Shown in pieces: positions 34,353-45,302 of a DNA stretch of 64,000 bases. The stretch is from Delphinus delphis (lineage: Eukaryota; Chordata; Mammalia; Artiodactyla; Delphinidae), in assembly GCF_949987515.2 (NCBI RefSeq), contig NC_082696.1, forward strand, positions 61,946,447 through 62,010,446. Reading direction: 5' to 3'. A program made the translations under genes and the position numbers. The notes under the pieces are model-generated. The model was given only the letters and a program-made list of their open reading frames with translations. It did not search any database and was not told where the DNA came from. The first letter of the stretch is position 1; every line of letters starts with the position of its first letter.

Positions 34353-34436
34353 ATTTTTTTTTTAATATCTGTCTGGTATTTTTATTGGTATTGTGTTCAT
34401 CTATAGACCAATTTAGGGAGAATTGATATCATTTTT
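34353..34436 (-). mobile_element. Displaced L1-derived segment plus second A tail
   Basis: Between the left target-site copy and the SINE tail lie a T run (an A tail on the minus strand, 34354-34363) and about 66 bp containing TTATTGGTATTGTGTTCATC and TAGACCAATTTAGGGAGAA. That text resembles an antisense part of L1 ORF2 which normally lies elsewhere in the element, beyond 35600 in this orientation. It is out of order in the host L1 and looks carried in with the SINE. Confidence 0.65.
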
Positions 34437-34788
34437 TAAATTAATTAATTAATTTATTTATTTTTGGCTGTGTTGGGTTGTCATTGTTGCATGCAGGCTT
34501 TCTCTAGTTGCAGCAAGTGGGGGTTACTCTTCTTTGCGGTGCACAGGCTTCTCATTGCGGTGGCTTCTCTTGTTGTGGAACAGAGGCTCTAGGTGTGTGG
34601 GCTTCAGTAGTTGTGGCACGTGGGCTCAGTAGTTGTGGCTCGCAGCCTCTAGAGCACAGGTTCAGTAGTTGTGGCACACCGGCTTAGTTGCTCTACGGCA
34701 TGTGGGATCTTCTCGGACCAGGGCTTGAACCCATGTCCCTCGCATTGGCAAGTGGATTCTCAACCACTGTGCCACCAGAGAAGTCCCT
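34437..34788 (-). mobile_element. Full-length CHR-1 SINE
   Basis: On the minus strand: GGGACTTCTCTGGTGGCACA, GTGGTTGAGAATCCACTTGC, CATGGGTTCAAGCCCTGGTC (B-box), AGATCCCACATGCCGTAG, then the long CHR-1 body with GTGCCACAACTACTGAACC repeats, and a TAAATAAATTAATTAATTAA tail. About 350 bp, the complete long form. It carries the RNA polymerase III A- and B-box regions in its tRNA-like head. Confidence 0.9.
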
Positions 34789-35630
34789 CTCATTGTGGTT
34801 TTTATTTTCATTTCCCTAATGACTAATGATGATAGCATTTTTTCATGGGCTTGTTGACCATTTGTATATCTTCTTTGGAGAAATGTCTATTCAAGTCCTT
34901 TGTCCATTTTCTGTTGAGAGTTTAGTTGCTGTTATTAAGTTGTAGAAGTACCTTTTATATTCTGAATATTCCTTATCAGATACATGATATCATATATAAG
35001 ATTTGCAAATATATTTTCCTATTCTGTAGGTCATTTTATCACTTTCTTAATAATGTTCTTTAATGTGCAAAAGTTTTTAATATTCATGTGATGTATCTAT
35101 TTTTATTATCATAATTTTTATTACCAATTTATCTGATTTTTTTTTGCTTACACTTTGATGTCATATCTAAGGATTCCTTGCCAGATATAAGACTTATTCC
35201 TACGTTTTCTTCTTTGATTTTATAGTATTATCTTTAATCTTTAGGTCACTGATACATTTTGGGCTAATATTTTGCATACGGTGTGAGACAGTTTTCTAAA
35301 TTAATTCCGTTGTGTGTGGATGCCCAGTGGTCCCTTCACCACTTGCTTTTTTTTTTTGAAAAGACTATTCTTTTCCCATGCAATTGTCTTGGCACTCTTG
35401 TTGAAAATCAATTAGCCATAGATGTTTGTGTTTATTTATGGACTCAATTCTATCTCATTGGTCTATTTGTCCATCTTCATGCAACTACTGCACTGTGTTG
35501 ATCACTGCAGTTTTGTAGTAAATTTTGAAATCAGGAAGTACAAGTCCTCCAACTCTGAACTTCTTTTTCAATATTGTTTCAAGATTGTTTTGACTAGTCT
35601 GGGTCCTTTGAATTTCCATATCATGTATTT
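34789..35630 (-). mobile_element. Old LINE-1 (L1M) ORF2, part 2
   Basis: The host L1 resumes: CTCATTGTGGTTTTTATTTT, TTTCCCTAATGACTAATGA, TGACCATTTGTATATCTTC, AGTCCTTTGTCCATTTTC, GGATTCCTTGCCAGATATAA, GTGTTGATCACTGCAGTTTT, and AGGAAGTACAAGTCCTCCAA. It stops inside ORF2 near TTTGAATTTCCATATC, so the element is 5'-truncated. Frames at 35283-35634 on the plus strand are antisense shadows. Confidence 0.8.
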
Positions 35631-35649
35631 ATAAATGTAATATGCATTT

Positions 35650-36480
35650 ATGTAAAGGAGCAAACTACTGATACACTCAAAAGGATGAATGATTGTCCCA
35701 AATGTGTAGAGCAAAAGAAGTCAGAGAGAAAGAATTTTACAAATTATTCTGATAAATAAAAATATTATGCAAAAATTTTTGACACATTATCTCAGGTAAA
35801 TGAAGAAATATATACAAAGAATACACATTGTGACAAACTTGCTTTTAGTACAGAAATACAGGTTGCTTCAGTATTATAAAAGTTATTAATATTATTTCAT
35901 ATGTTATTTGACAAACAAAACAAAGCAAACAAACAAAAAGTCAATAGGTGCAGAGAAATGTTTGACTATCTTCAATCTTTGTGTCTGATTTTTCCTTAAT
36001 CTGATAAAGGATAAATCTTAAAAAGTTATAGCAAACATAAAATGTAATTTTTAAAAGTTAAAAATGTTAACTGTAAAATCAGCAATGAGACAAGGATGTT
36101 TTCAATTCTCACATTTTATCAGACATCCTATTCATCAAATAAGAAGAAAGATTAAGTTTAATAAATGTCTTTTTGCAAAAATGATGAAATTATCTTTATG
36201 GAAAACAGAGTAGTACATTTAACAAAAATATAAGAATCAATAATAGGGTTTATCAAGACTGTCACATTAATCTAATATATAATATAAGCCAGAAAATTTA
36301 GGATATTAAGTTAAATATATGTGTTATGACAGAATTTAAAATATATTACATTAACTCTAACAAATACATAATGGCCCTTTATGGAGAAACTTATAAAACT
36401 TTACAAAATTATATAAAGGACCTTAGTAATATAGTACTTCCCAAGAAGTACGTGGCTAGAAAGAATTATTAAGAGATTTA
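35650..36480 (+). mobile_element. Old LINE-1 (L1M) RT region, part 1
   Basis: Degraded plus-strand ORF2: ACACATTATCTCAGGTAAATG, GGTTGCTTCAGTATTATAAA, AGAAATGTTTGACTATCTTC, CAGCAATGAGACAAGGATG (cf. GTRQG) and CATTAACAAAAATATAAGA-type words. The young L1 that begins at 36481 splits it; it resumes at 42649. Confidence 0.5.
36471..36480. repeat. Target-site duplication, left copy (second L1)
   Basis: AAGAGATTTA, identical to 42639-42648 just after the L1 poly(A). The A residues at the start of the right copy overlap the tail, so the minimal duplication is GAGATTTA. Confidence 0.7.
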
Positions 36481-36846
36481 TAAAAGGTTTTTTGCACATC
36501 ACCTCAGGGAGTGCAAGCACCATGAAGAAGCTTAGGGTAATGGCACGGCTGCCAGAGCAGGAGTGAGAGCGACTGACTCCAGGAGGGAGACCAAAGAGGC
36601 CACAGCTGTAGGAGGCTGGACTCCTGGCTGCTGTCAGCCTTCCCGGAGGGCTTTGACCCGGCCCCTCAGGCCGTGCACCTGCTGAGCACCAACCGCCTCA
36701 TGGAACCCGTCCTGCCTCATGTCACCAACCCAGTCGCCCTGTTGTCAGAATGAGCTGATGTCTGAAAATTGCTCAGCAGGACCAGGCATAGCATGGGCCT
36801 CTTCTCTTGTGGTTTCACTGGCCAATGACCACTACCTTGATAATTC
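36481..36846 (+). other. GC-richer non-L1-like segment at 5' end of L1 insertion
   Basis: About 365 bp lying between the left target-site copy and the point (about 36847, CCATGTGGCTGACAGTG) where similarity to the 5' UTR of the first L1 begins. It is clearly GC-richer than its surroundings and does not match the first L1. One frame reads FDPAPQAVHLLSTNRLMEPV and then VLPHVTNPVALLSE before a stop, which looks protein-like, but I do not recognise a protein. It may be a processed-transcript fragment joined to L1, or the 5' UTR of a different L1 subfamily. Confidence 0.5.
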
Positions 36847-37317
36847 CATGTGGCTGACAGTGTCTTGGTGCTCTGGCCTGGTATCAGGCCTGAGCCTCTG
36901 AAGTGAGAGAGCTGAGTTCAGGACACTGGGCCACAAGAGACCTCCTGGCCCCACGTAATATCAATCAGCAAGAGCTCTCCAAGAAATCTCCGTCTCAATG
37001 CTAAGACCCAGCTCTATCCGACGGCCAGCAAGCTCATGTGCTGGATGCCCCATACCAAACAACTAGCAAGACAGAAACACAACCCCACCCATTAGCAGAG
37101 AGGCTGCCTAAAATCATAACAAGTTCACAGACATTCCAAAACACACTACTGGGCGAGGCCCTGCCCACCAGAACACAGGCACCAGTCCTCTCTACCAGGA
37201 AGCCTACACAAGCCACTGAACCAACCTCATGCACTGGAGGCAGACACCAAAAACAACAGAAACTACGAACCTGCAGCCTGAACAAAGGAGACCCCAAACA
37301 CAGTAAGTTAAACAAAA

Positions 37318-38262
37318 TGAAAAGACAGAGAATTATGCAGCAGATGAAGGAGCAAGGTAAAAACCCACCACACCAAACAAATGAAAAGGAAATAGGCAGT
37401 CTACCTGAAAAAGAATTCAGAGTAATGATAGTAAAGATGATCTAAAATCTTGGAAGTAGAATGGAGAAATTATAAGAAACATTTAATAAGGACCTAGAAG
37501 AACTAAAGAGCAAACAAACAATGATGAACAACAAAATAAATGAAATTAAAAATTTTCTAGAAGGAATCAATAGCAGAATAACTGAGCCAGAAGACGGATA
37601 AGTGAGCTGGAAGATAAAATAGTGCAAATAACAACCATAGAGCAGAATAGGGAAAAAAGAATGAAAAGAATTGAGGACAGTCTTAGAAACCTCTGGGACA
37701 ACATTAAACACAGCAACATTTGAATTATAGGGGTCCCAGAAGAAGAAGAGAAAAAGAACGGGTCTGAGAAAATAATTGAAGGATTATAGTTGAAAACTTC
37801 TTTAACATGGGAAAGGAAACACCCAGTCAAGTCCAGGAATGGCAGAGAGTCCCATACAGGATAAATCCTAGAAGAAACATACCAAAACACATATTAATCA
37901 AACTATCAAAAATTAAATACAAAGAAAACATATTAAAAGCAGCAAGGGAAAAGCAACGAATAACATACAAGGAAATCCCCATAAGGTTAAAAGCTGATCT
38001 TTCAGCAGAAACTCTGCAAGCCAGAAGGGAGTGGCAGGACATGTTTAAAGTGATGAAAGGGAAAAACCTACAACCAAGATTACTCTACCCAGCAAGGATC
38101 TCATTCAGATTCGACAGAGAAGTTAAAAATTTTACAGATGAGCAGAAGTTAAAAGAATTCAGCACCACCAAACCAGCTATACAACAAATGCTAAAGGAAC
38201 TTCTACAGGCAGGAAACACAAGACAAGGAAAAGACCTACAAAAACAAACCCAAAACGCTTAA
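37318..38262 (+). pseudogene. L1 ORF1p relic, broken
   Basis: Begins MKRQRIMQQMKEQGKNPP at 37318 and meets a TAA at 37443, inside PEKEFRVMIVKMI. The coiled-coil region is then split by frameshifts and stops (near 37600 and 37720). From 37807 to 38262 the C-terminal domain is open for 151 codons: QRVPYRINPRRN, IKYKENILKAAREKQRI, LQARREWQDMFKVMK, LLYPARISFRFD, and KEFSTTKPAIQQMLKELL. This is the part that is interrupted in the first L1, so the two copies complement each other as evidence of the family sequence. Confidence 0.9.
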
Positions 38263-38265
38263 GAA

Positions 38266-39400
38266 AATGGTAATAGGAACATACATATCAATAATTCCCT
38301 TAAATGTAAACAGATTAAATGCTCCAACCAAAAGACATAGACTGGCTGAATGGATAGAAAAAAAATGACCTGTATATATGCGGTCTACAAGAGACTCACT
38401 TCAAACCTAGGGGCACATACAGACTGAAAATGAGGGGATGGAAAAAGATATTCCATGCAAATGGAAATAAAAAGAATGCTGGAGTAGCAATTCTCATATG
38501 AGAGAAAATAGACTTTAAAATAAAGACTATTACAAGAGACAAAGAAGGACACTACATAATGATTGAGGGATCAATCCAAGAAGAAAATATAACAATTGTA
38601 AATATTTATGCACCTAACATAGGAGCACCTCAATACATAAGGGAAAAGCTAACAGCCATAAAAGGAGGAATCGACAGTAACACAATCATACTAGGGGATT
38701 TACTACCCTACTTTCCCCAATGTACAGATCATCCAAAATGAAAATAAATAAGGAAAAACAGCTTTAAATGACACATTAAACAAGATGGACTTAACTGATA
38801 TTTATAAGACATTTTATCCAAAAACAACAGAATACACTTTCTTCTCAAGTGCTCATGGAACATTCTCCAGGACAGATCATATCTTGGGTCACAGATCAAG
38901 CCTTGGTAAATTTAAGAAAACTGAAATCATATCAAGTACCTTTTCCGACCACAATGCTATGAGACTAGATATCAATTACAGGAAAAAAAAACAGTAAAAA
39001 ATAGAAACACATGGAGGCTAAACAATATGCTACTAAATAACCAAGAGATCACAGAAGAAATCAAGAAGAAATAAAAAAATACATAGAAACAAATGACAAT
39101 GAAAGCACAATGACCCAAAACCGATGGGATGCAGCAAAAGCAGTTCTAAGAGGAAAGTTTATAGCAATACAATCCTACCTCAAAAAACAAGAAAAATCTC
39201 AAATAAGCAACCTAACCATATACATAAAGCAATTAGAGAAAGAAGAAAAAATACCTCAAAGTTAGCAGAAGGAAAGAAATAAAGATCAGATCAGAAATAA
39301 ATGAAAAACAAATGAAGAAACAATAGCAAAGATCAATAACACTAAAAGTTGGTTCTTTGAGAAGAGAAACGATATTGATAAACCACTAGCCAGACTCATC
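38266..39400 (+). pseudogene. L1 ORF2p endonuclease region, heavily broken
   Basis: Recognisable pieces: IIPLNVNRLNAPTKRHRLAE (the usual Gly of NGLN is Arg here), then stops after WIEKK and a frameshift. MIEGSIQEENITIVNIYAPN (38559) and a damaged GDLLPYFPQ in place of the GDFNTPLS motif (38693). MDLTDIYKTFYPKTTEYTFF and [15 protein letters not shown] (38785-38997). Endonuclease catalytic residues are lost in at least one motif. Confidence 0.88.
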
Positions 39401-39654
39401 AAGAAAAAAAGGGAGATTGGGGCTTCCCTGCTGGTACAGTGGTTGAGAGTCCGCCTGCCATTGCAGGGGACTCAGGTTCGTGCCCCGGTATGCGAAGATC
39501 CCACATGCCGCGGAGCGGCTGGGCCCGTGAGCCATGGCCGCTGAGCCTGCGCGTCTGAAGCCCGTGGTCCGCAGTGGGAGAGGCCACAACAGTGAGAGGC
39601 CCGTGTACTGCAAAAAAAAAAAAAAAAGAAAGAAAAGAAAAGAAAAAAAGGGAG
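39401..39654 (+). mobile_element. CHR-type SINE nested in the second L1, with TSDs
   Basis: Element at about 39417-39638: GGGCTTCCCTGCTGGTACAG, GAGTCCGCCTGCCATTGC, CAGGTTCGTGCCCCGGTATG, CCACATGCCGCGGAGCGG, GGCCGCTGAGCCTGCGCG, then an A tail that grades into AAAG repeats. AAGAAAAAAAGGGAGA is present at 39401-39416 and 39639-39654, an exact 16-bp target-site duplication. The SINE splits ORF2 between the endonuclease and RT domains. Confidence 0.93.
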
Positions 39655-40837
39655 AAGACTCAAATCAACAGAATTAGAGATGAAAAAGGAGAAGTAACAA
39701 CTGACACTGCAGAAATACAAAGGATCATGGACAACCTGAAAGAAATGGACAAAGTCTTAGAAAAGCACAACCTTCCGAGACAGAACCAGGAAGAAATAGA
39801 AAATATAAATAGACCAATCACAAGCACTGAAATTGAAACTGTGAATAAAAATTTTCCCACAAACAAAAGCCCAGGACCAGATGGCTTCACAGGAGAATTC
39901 TATCAAAGATTTAGAGAAGAGCTAACACCTATCCTTCTCAAAGTCTTCCAAAATATAGTAGAGGGAGGAACACTCCTAAACTCATTCCATGAGGCCACCA
40001 TCACCCGATACCAAACCAGAAGAAGATGTCACAAAAAAAGAAAATTACAGGCCAATATCACTGAAGAACACAGATGTAAAAATCCTCAACAAAATACTAG
40101 CAAACAAAATCCAACAGCACATTAAAAGGATTATACACCAAGATCAAGTGGAGTTTATCCCAGGAATGCAAGGATTCTTCAATATACGCAGATCAATCAA
40201 TGTGATACACCATATTAACAAGATGAAGGATAAAAACCATATGATAATCTCAATAGATGCAGAAAATTCTTTTGACAAAATTCAACACCAATTTATGAAA
40301 AAAACCCTCCAGAAAGTAGGCATAGAGGGAATCTACCTCAACATAATAAAAGCTCTATATGACAAACCCACAGGAAACATCATTCACAATGGTGAAAAAC
40401 TTAAACCATTTCCACTAAGATCAGGAACAAGACAAGGTTTTCCACTCTCACCACTCTTAATCAACATAGTTTTGGAATTTTTAGCCACAGCAATCAGAGA
40501 AGAAAAAGAAATAAAAGGAATCCAAATCAGAAACGAAGAAATAAAAGGGTCACTGTCTGCAGATAACTTGATACTATACATAGAGAATCCTAAAGATGTT
40601 ACCAGAAAACTACTAGAGCTAATCAATGAATTTGGTAAAGTAGCAGGATACAAAATTAATGCACAGAAATCATTTGCATTCCTATACACTAATGATGAAA
40701 AATCTGAAAGTGAAATTAAGAAAACACTCCCATTTACCATTGCAACGAAAAGAATAAAATATCTAGGAATAAACCTACCTAAGGAGATAAAAGACCTGTA
40801 TGCAGAAAATTATAAGACACTGATGAAAGAAATTTAA
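39655..40837 (+). pseudogene. L1 ORF2p RT domain with damaged active site
   Basis: Covers [35 protein letters not shown], a frameshift near 40005, then 39989-40837 open for 282 codons: [25 protein letters not shown] (Gly to Glu in the QVGF motif), [28 protein letters not shown], and [14 protein letters not shown]. The last should be FADD; SADN at 40556-40567 replaces the first residue and the second catalytic Asp with Asn. A 36-bp in-frame deletion at about 39727 removes 12 codons present in the first L1. Confidence 0.92.
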
Positions 40838-41725
40838 GATGAAACAGATAGAGAGATATACCATGCTCTTGGATTGGAAGAATCAACATTGTGAAAATGA
40901 CTATTCTACCCAAAGCAACCTACAGATTCAATGCAATCCCTATCAGACTATCAATGGCATTTTTCACACAACTAGAACAAAACATTTCACAATTTGTATG
41001 AAAATACAAAAGATCCCAAACAGCCAAAGCAATCTTGAGAAAAAAAGCTGAACTGGAGGAACCAGGCTCCCTGACTTCAGACCATACTATAAATCTACAG
41101 TAACCAAGACAGTATGGTACTGGCACAGCAACACAAATATAGATCAATGGAACAGGATAGAAAGCCCAGAGATAAACGCATGGACATATGGTCACCTTAT
41201 CTTTGATAAAGGAGGCAAGAATATACAATGGAGAAAAGACAGCCTCTTCAATAAGTGATGCTGGGAAAACTGCACAGCTCCATGTAAAGGAATGAAATTA
41301 GAATACTTCCTAACACCATACCCAAAAATAAACTCAAAATGGATTAAAGACCTAAATGTCAGGCCAGACACTATAAAACTCTTAGAGGAAAACATAGACA
41401 GAACACTCTATGACATAAATCACAGCAAGATCCTTTTTGACCCACCTCCTAGGGAAATGGAAATAAAAACAAAAATAAACAAATGGGACCTAATGAAACT
41501 TAAAAGCTTTTGCACAACAAAGGAAACCATAAATAGGATGCAAAGACAACCCTCAGAATGGGAGAAAATATTTGCAAACGAAGCAAATGACAAAGGATTA
41601 ATCTCCAAATATACAAGCACCTCATGAAGCTGAATATCAAAAAACCAAAAACCCAATCCAAAAATGGGCAGAAGATATAAATAGACATTTCTCCAAAGAA
41701 GATATACAGATTGCCAACAAACACA
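40838..41725 (+). pseudogene. L1 ORF2p post-RT region
   Basis: After a stop at about 40835, broken frames cover the [19 protein letters not shown] frame-shadow and the true region with [12 protein letters not shown] out of frame. From 41292 to 41627, 111 codons are open: [53 protein letters not shown]. It ends at a TGA at 41625. Confidence 0.85.
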
Positions 41726-42264
41726 TGAAAGGATGCTCAACATCACTGATCATTAGAGAAATGCAAATCAAAACTACAATGAGGTATCACTTCACACCAG
41801 TCAGAATGGCCATCGTCAAAAAATCTACAAACAGTAAATGTTGGAGAGGGTGTGGAGAAAAGGGAACCCTCTTACACTGTTTGTGGGAATGTAAATTGAT
41901 ACAGCCACTATGGAAAATGGTATGGAGGTTCCTTAAAAAACTAAAAATAGAGCTAGCATATGACCCAGCAATCCCACTACTGGGGATATACCCTGAGAAA
42001 ACCATAATTCAAAAATTCACATGTACCACAATGTTCCTTGCAGCACTATTTACAATAGCCAGGACATGGAAGCAACCTAAGTGTTCATCAACAGATGAAT
42101 GGATAAAGAAGGTGTGGCACATATATACAATGGAATATTACTCAGCCATAAAAAGGAATGAAATTGAGTCATTTGTTGAGATGTGGATGGACCTAAAGAC
42201 TGTCATACAGAGTGAAGCAAGTCAGAAAGAGAAAAAGAAATACCATATGCTAACCCATATATAG
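41725..42264 (+). pseudogene. L1 ORF2p C-terminal Cys-rich end, open
   Basis: 179 codons without interruption to the ORF2 stop at 42262-42264. Contains [18 protein letters not shown], the Cys-His cluster [67 protein letters not shown] and the end [13 protein letters not shown]. The Cys-His spacing is intact, unlike the first L1, which has a stop within it. Confidence 0.92.
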
Positions 42265-42648
42265 AGAGGCTAAAAAAAAAAAGTGGTTCTGAAGAACCTA
42301 GTGGCAGGACAGGAATAAAGATGCAAATGTAGAAAATAGACTTGAGGACATGGAGAGGGGGAAGGGTAAGCTGGGATGAAGTGAGAGAGAGGCATGGACA
42401 TATATACACTACCAAACATAAGGTAGGTAGCTAGTGGGAAGCAGCCGCATAGCACAGGGAGATCAGCTTGGTGCTTTGTGACCACCTAGAAGGGTGGGAT
42501 AGGGAGAATGGGAGAGAGACGTTAAGAGGGAGGGGATATAGGGATATATGTAAATATATAGCTTTTTCACTTTGTTATATAGCAGAAACTAACACAACTC
42601 TGAAAAGCAATTATACTCCAATAAAGATGTTAAAAAAAAAGAGATTTA

Positions 42649-43560
42649 GAGATCTTGACAAACTGCTTTTTTAAAAATGTATATGAAAAAGCAGTGGGAT
42701 AAAACTATCCATGGCTCTCCTGAATAATCTGAACAAGGTAGAGTAAACATGTCCATAGTACATCTAGAGTTTATAACTCTATAAATATTAAGAAATTAAA
42801 TATTGATGAAAGAATTGGCATATAAATCAATAGAACATAAATGAGCCCAGGTACAGACTCATGTATATATAGAAATTTTTATATGACAAATATGCCAATG
42901 AAGATTAGGGCAAAATGACTTAATCCCTAAAGGATGTTAATGTAATTGATTATTTTTAATGGAAAAATCACAGAAATGAATTATCTTCTTAAACCAAATT
43001 AAAAAATCAGACATAAGTGGATTCAATCTTAAATGTGAAAAAGGGTAAATATTTTTATAAACTCAAAGTATGGAAAATCTCTTACATAAAATACGAAAAG
43101 CTCAATCCGGTGAAAAGATTTTCTTATGCAAATTAAGAAATGATCAGCAAGTGTGGAAAATGAGCTATAAACAAGAGGAAATTATTTGCCATATGTTTTA
43201 ACTAAAAAAAGTCACATATTTAAAATATATAATAAAGACCCAGATATCAAGGGGACAAATAAAGAAGAAACACAAACAAATAAAAAATGAGTAAAAGAAA
43301 TAAACAAGCATTTCATAGGAGATGAAACAAGAATAATTCATTAATATAAACTTGCTCAAATTCCTTAACAGACAGTGAAATTAAAATTAGAACCATAGTG
43401 AAAAATTATTTTGTATCCATTTGATACATAAATTTAAAGTTTGATATAATTGATATATATTCACATATATGGAAGATGTATTTTCTTAACTTAAAGTTAA
43501 AACACTTATACAGATATTAAAAACTACATAGGAGAGGACTAACTAACAAATTAAATATCA
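42649..43560 (+). mobile_element. Old LINE-1 (L1M) ORF2, part 2
   Basis: The older host element resumes: TCTTGACAAACTGCTTTTTT, GAGTAAACATGTCCATAGTA, AATCAATAGAACATAAATG, AGCCCAGGTACAGACTCATG, CATTTCATAGGAGATGAAAC, and ATATAAACTTGCTCAAATTC match the ORF2 region after the RT domain (the equivalent of ...[10 protein letters not shown]... to the Cys-rich end). Strand and order agree with 35650-36480. Confidence 0.55.
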
Positions 43561-44009
43561 AAAAAATAGAGGATTTAGTCTTGGGCAGAATGAGAAACTC
43601 TGTGTCTAGCTGTTCCTCACATTAATGTGAAAAATGCAAGGATGCAGAAGATGGTACATACAGAATTCAAGTAATTTTTGCCGAATGAACTAGATATTTC
43701 CCAGAGAATTTTAAATGAGAGTGTCAGCTTAAGAAAAAGAAGAGAGGAATGAGGAGACAGTTAAAATTTCAGAAAATTGCCTGTTATTCCCTCTCACAAT
43801 GGCAGTTTCTCAGATATCCATTTTAATATATATATAAGATATCAATTTAAACCTATCCTTTTGTTTTCATCATGGGATATAAACTTTCTCATAAGTATAT
43901 ATGTGCAAATTGTATGATGTGTATGGTATTTTATACAGTATTATGTACTTGAATAATATAACTTTTATCTACCACTTATTTACTATTATTATTTTAAGGG
44001 TAACTAGGA
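43561..44009. other. Unassigned non-coding DNA
   Basis: No repeat or exon recognised; a short TATATATATA run at 43828-43840. Confidence 0.45.
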
Positions 44010-44385
44010 TTTATTTTAATCAGGTATTTGAAAACATGAAGAGTAGAAATCACTGTCAGGAAGAAAGAAGTTTATTATGTTCAAGCTTTCTTGAAACAAG
44101 AGACGTGGCACACCACACAGGGCCAAACAGGTAAGCGTCAGCAAGGTGGGCAGGCAGAAAGAGAGAAACTGTGTGCTGGAGCCTTTCTGTGGTTACGGCA
44201 GGAAACAGGGAAAGGCAGAAGTTTGTTATTGGTGAAGGCAAGAAATGAAGATATGTTTAAATGTGATTGGTTACTGTGAAATATTAATTGCATGAAAGGG
44301 GGAATAACACAGTCAGACCTAAGGTGGTAAACAAGGGTGACACTGGAATCGGGTCCATAAAGAATGCCAAATCACTAAATACAGA
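44010..44385 (-). mobile_element. Probable ERV solo LTR
   Basis: Minus-strand reading gives LTR-like order: GGCATTCTTTATGGACCC, a CCAAT-type word (AACCAATCACATTTAAAC), GCCTTCACCAATAACAAAC, CTGTTTCCTGCCGTAACC, a pyrimidine-rich stretch, GGTGTGCCACGTCTCTTG, AATAAA (TTTATT on the plus strand at 44071-44076) and CTTCTTTCTTCCTGACAGTG. Family not identified; the open frames at 44056-44279 are by-products. Confidence 0.5.
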
Positions 44386-45065
44386 AAGTAGAAACATGGT
44401 TATTACAATTATGTTCAAGCAGAATCCAATTTCTTCCACTAAGAGTTAAAAATCCATTCTTATCTTCTAAAAATATTAATAAATAAAAGGATAAAGAAAA
44501 AGAAAGTAAAGGAGTAATAAACTATTTCTCTTTATGTATTTTGCTACTATTAATATTTGTCTTCTAAAACTCTAATTTTCTTTAGGTATATTGACTCTTC
44601 TATTTAGGTATATTGACCTTTTTGTTTTTCCTGAATGAGGAGTTAAAAACTGGGTCTCTGCAAAATTTACTATGCATTCACTTACTTCATAAAATGAACT
44701 CTTCATAACTTCCACCTTAATAGGACTGAGTTTAGAAACAAAGTCAATATAGGTCATTGAATATAAGCCATTAATAGGCCAATATCTCTGTACAATATTT
44801 AATGTGCATGCCACATAAAGGAGAATTTAACAAGCACCTCTACATGGAGGCTATTGACTTCTAGGGGAGAAAAAAATGTTCCTCAGAAGATGTTGTATGA
44901 TTAAGTATAAACATTAGCACTGTGTGAGCAGAGAGAATAATGATCAGAATAAAACATCTTATCATGAAGGTAAATTAAATGATACAGCAAATATGATAAT
45001 GAACTCAGTAAAATAGCTTTCTATGTTTTAGTGTTATATTCAGGGTTGTTTATTCCTTTAAAAAA
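44386..45065. other. Unassigned non-coding DNA
   Basis: Contains a local TAGGTATATTGACC near-repeat at 44584-44620; nothing else supportable. Confidence 0.45.
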
Positions 45066-45302
45066 TATTAGGAATTTGGGATTAACATACATGCACTACT
45101 ATATATAAGATAGATAATCAACAAGGACCAACTGTATAGCACAGGGAGCTCTACTCAATATTCTGTAATAACCTATATGGGAAAAGAATCTGAAAAAGAA
45201 TGGATATATGTATATGAATAACTGATTCACTTTGCTGTATACTTGAAACTAACACAGCATTGTAAATCAACTATACTCTAATATAAATTAAAAATTATAA
45301 AT
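45066..45302 (+). mobile_element. L1 3' UTR fragment
   Basis: 5'-truncated plus-strand L1 end: GGATTAACATACATGCACTA, GACCAACTGTATAGCACAGG, GAGCTCTACTCAATATTCTG, TAATAACCTATATGGGAAAA, CTGATTCACTTTGCTGTATA, AACACAGCATTGTAAATCAA, then a poor A-rich tail. It is a different L1 subfamily from the two long copies. Confidence 0.8.

Larger units (their letters stand above)
36847..42640 (+). mobile_element. Second LINE-1, long, inactive
   Basis: Plus-strand L1 lacking most of the 5' UTR. In order: 5' UTR end (36847-37314), ORF1 relic, ORF2 relic interrupted by a CHR SINE, and a complete 3' UTR (about 42265-42630) ending in AATAAA (42620-42625) and a short poly(A). It carries more stops and frameshifts than the first L1 in the ORF2 N-terminal half. 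AAGAGATTTA flanks the whole insertion (36471-36480 and 42639-42648). It sits inside an older L1M of the same strand. Confidence 0.92.

Noticed and set aside
33606..43560. Possible single L1 with 5' inversion (minus part 33606-35630, plus part from 35650)
   Set aside because: The two parts overlap in L1 coordinates (both include the post-RT region), which twin priming does not produce. They are better read as two elements.
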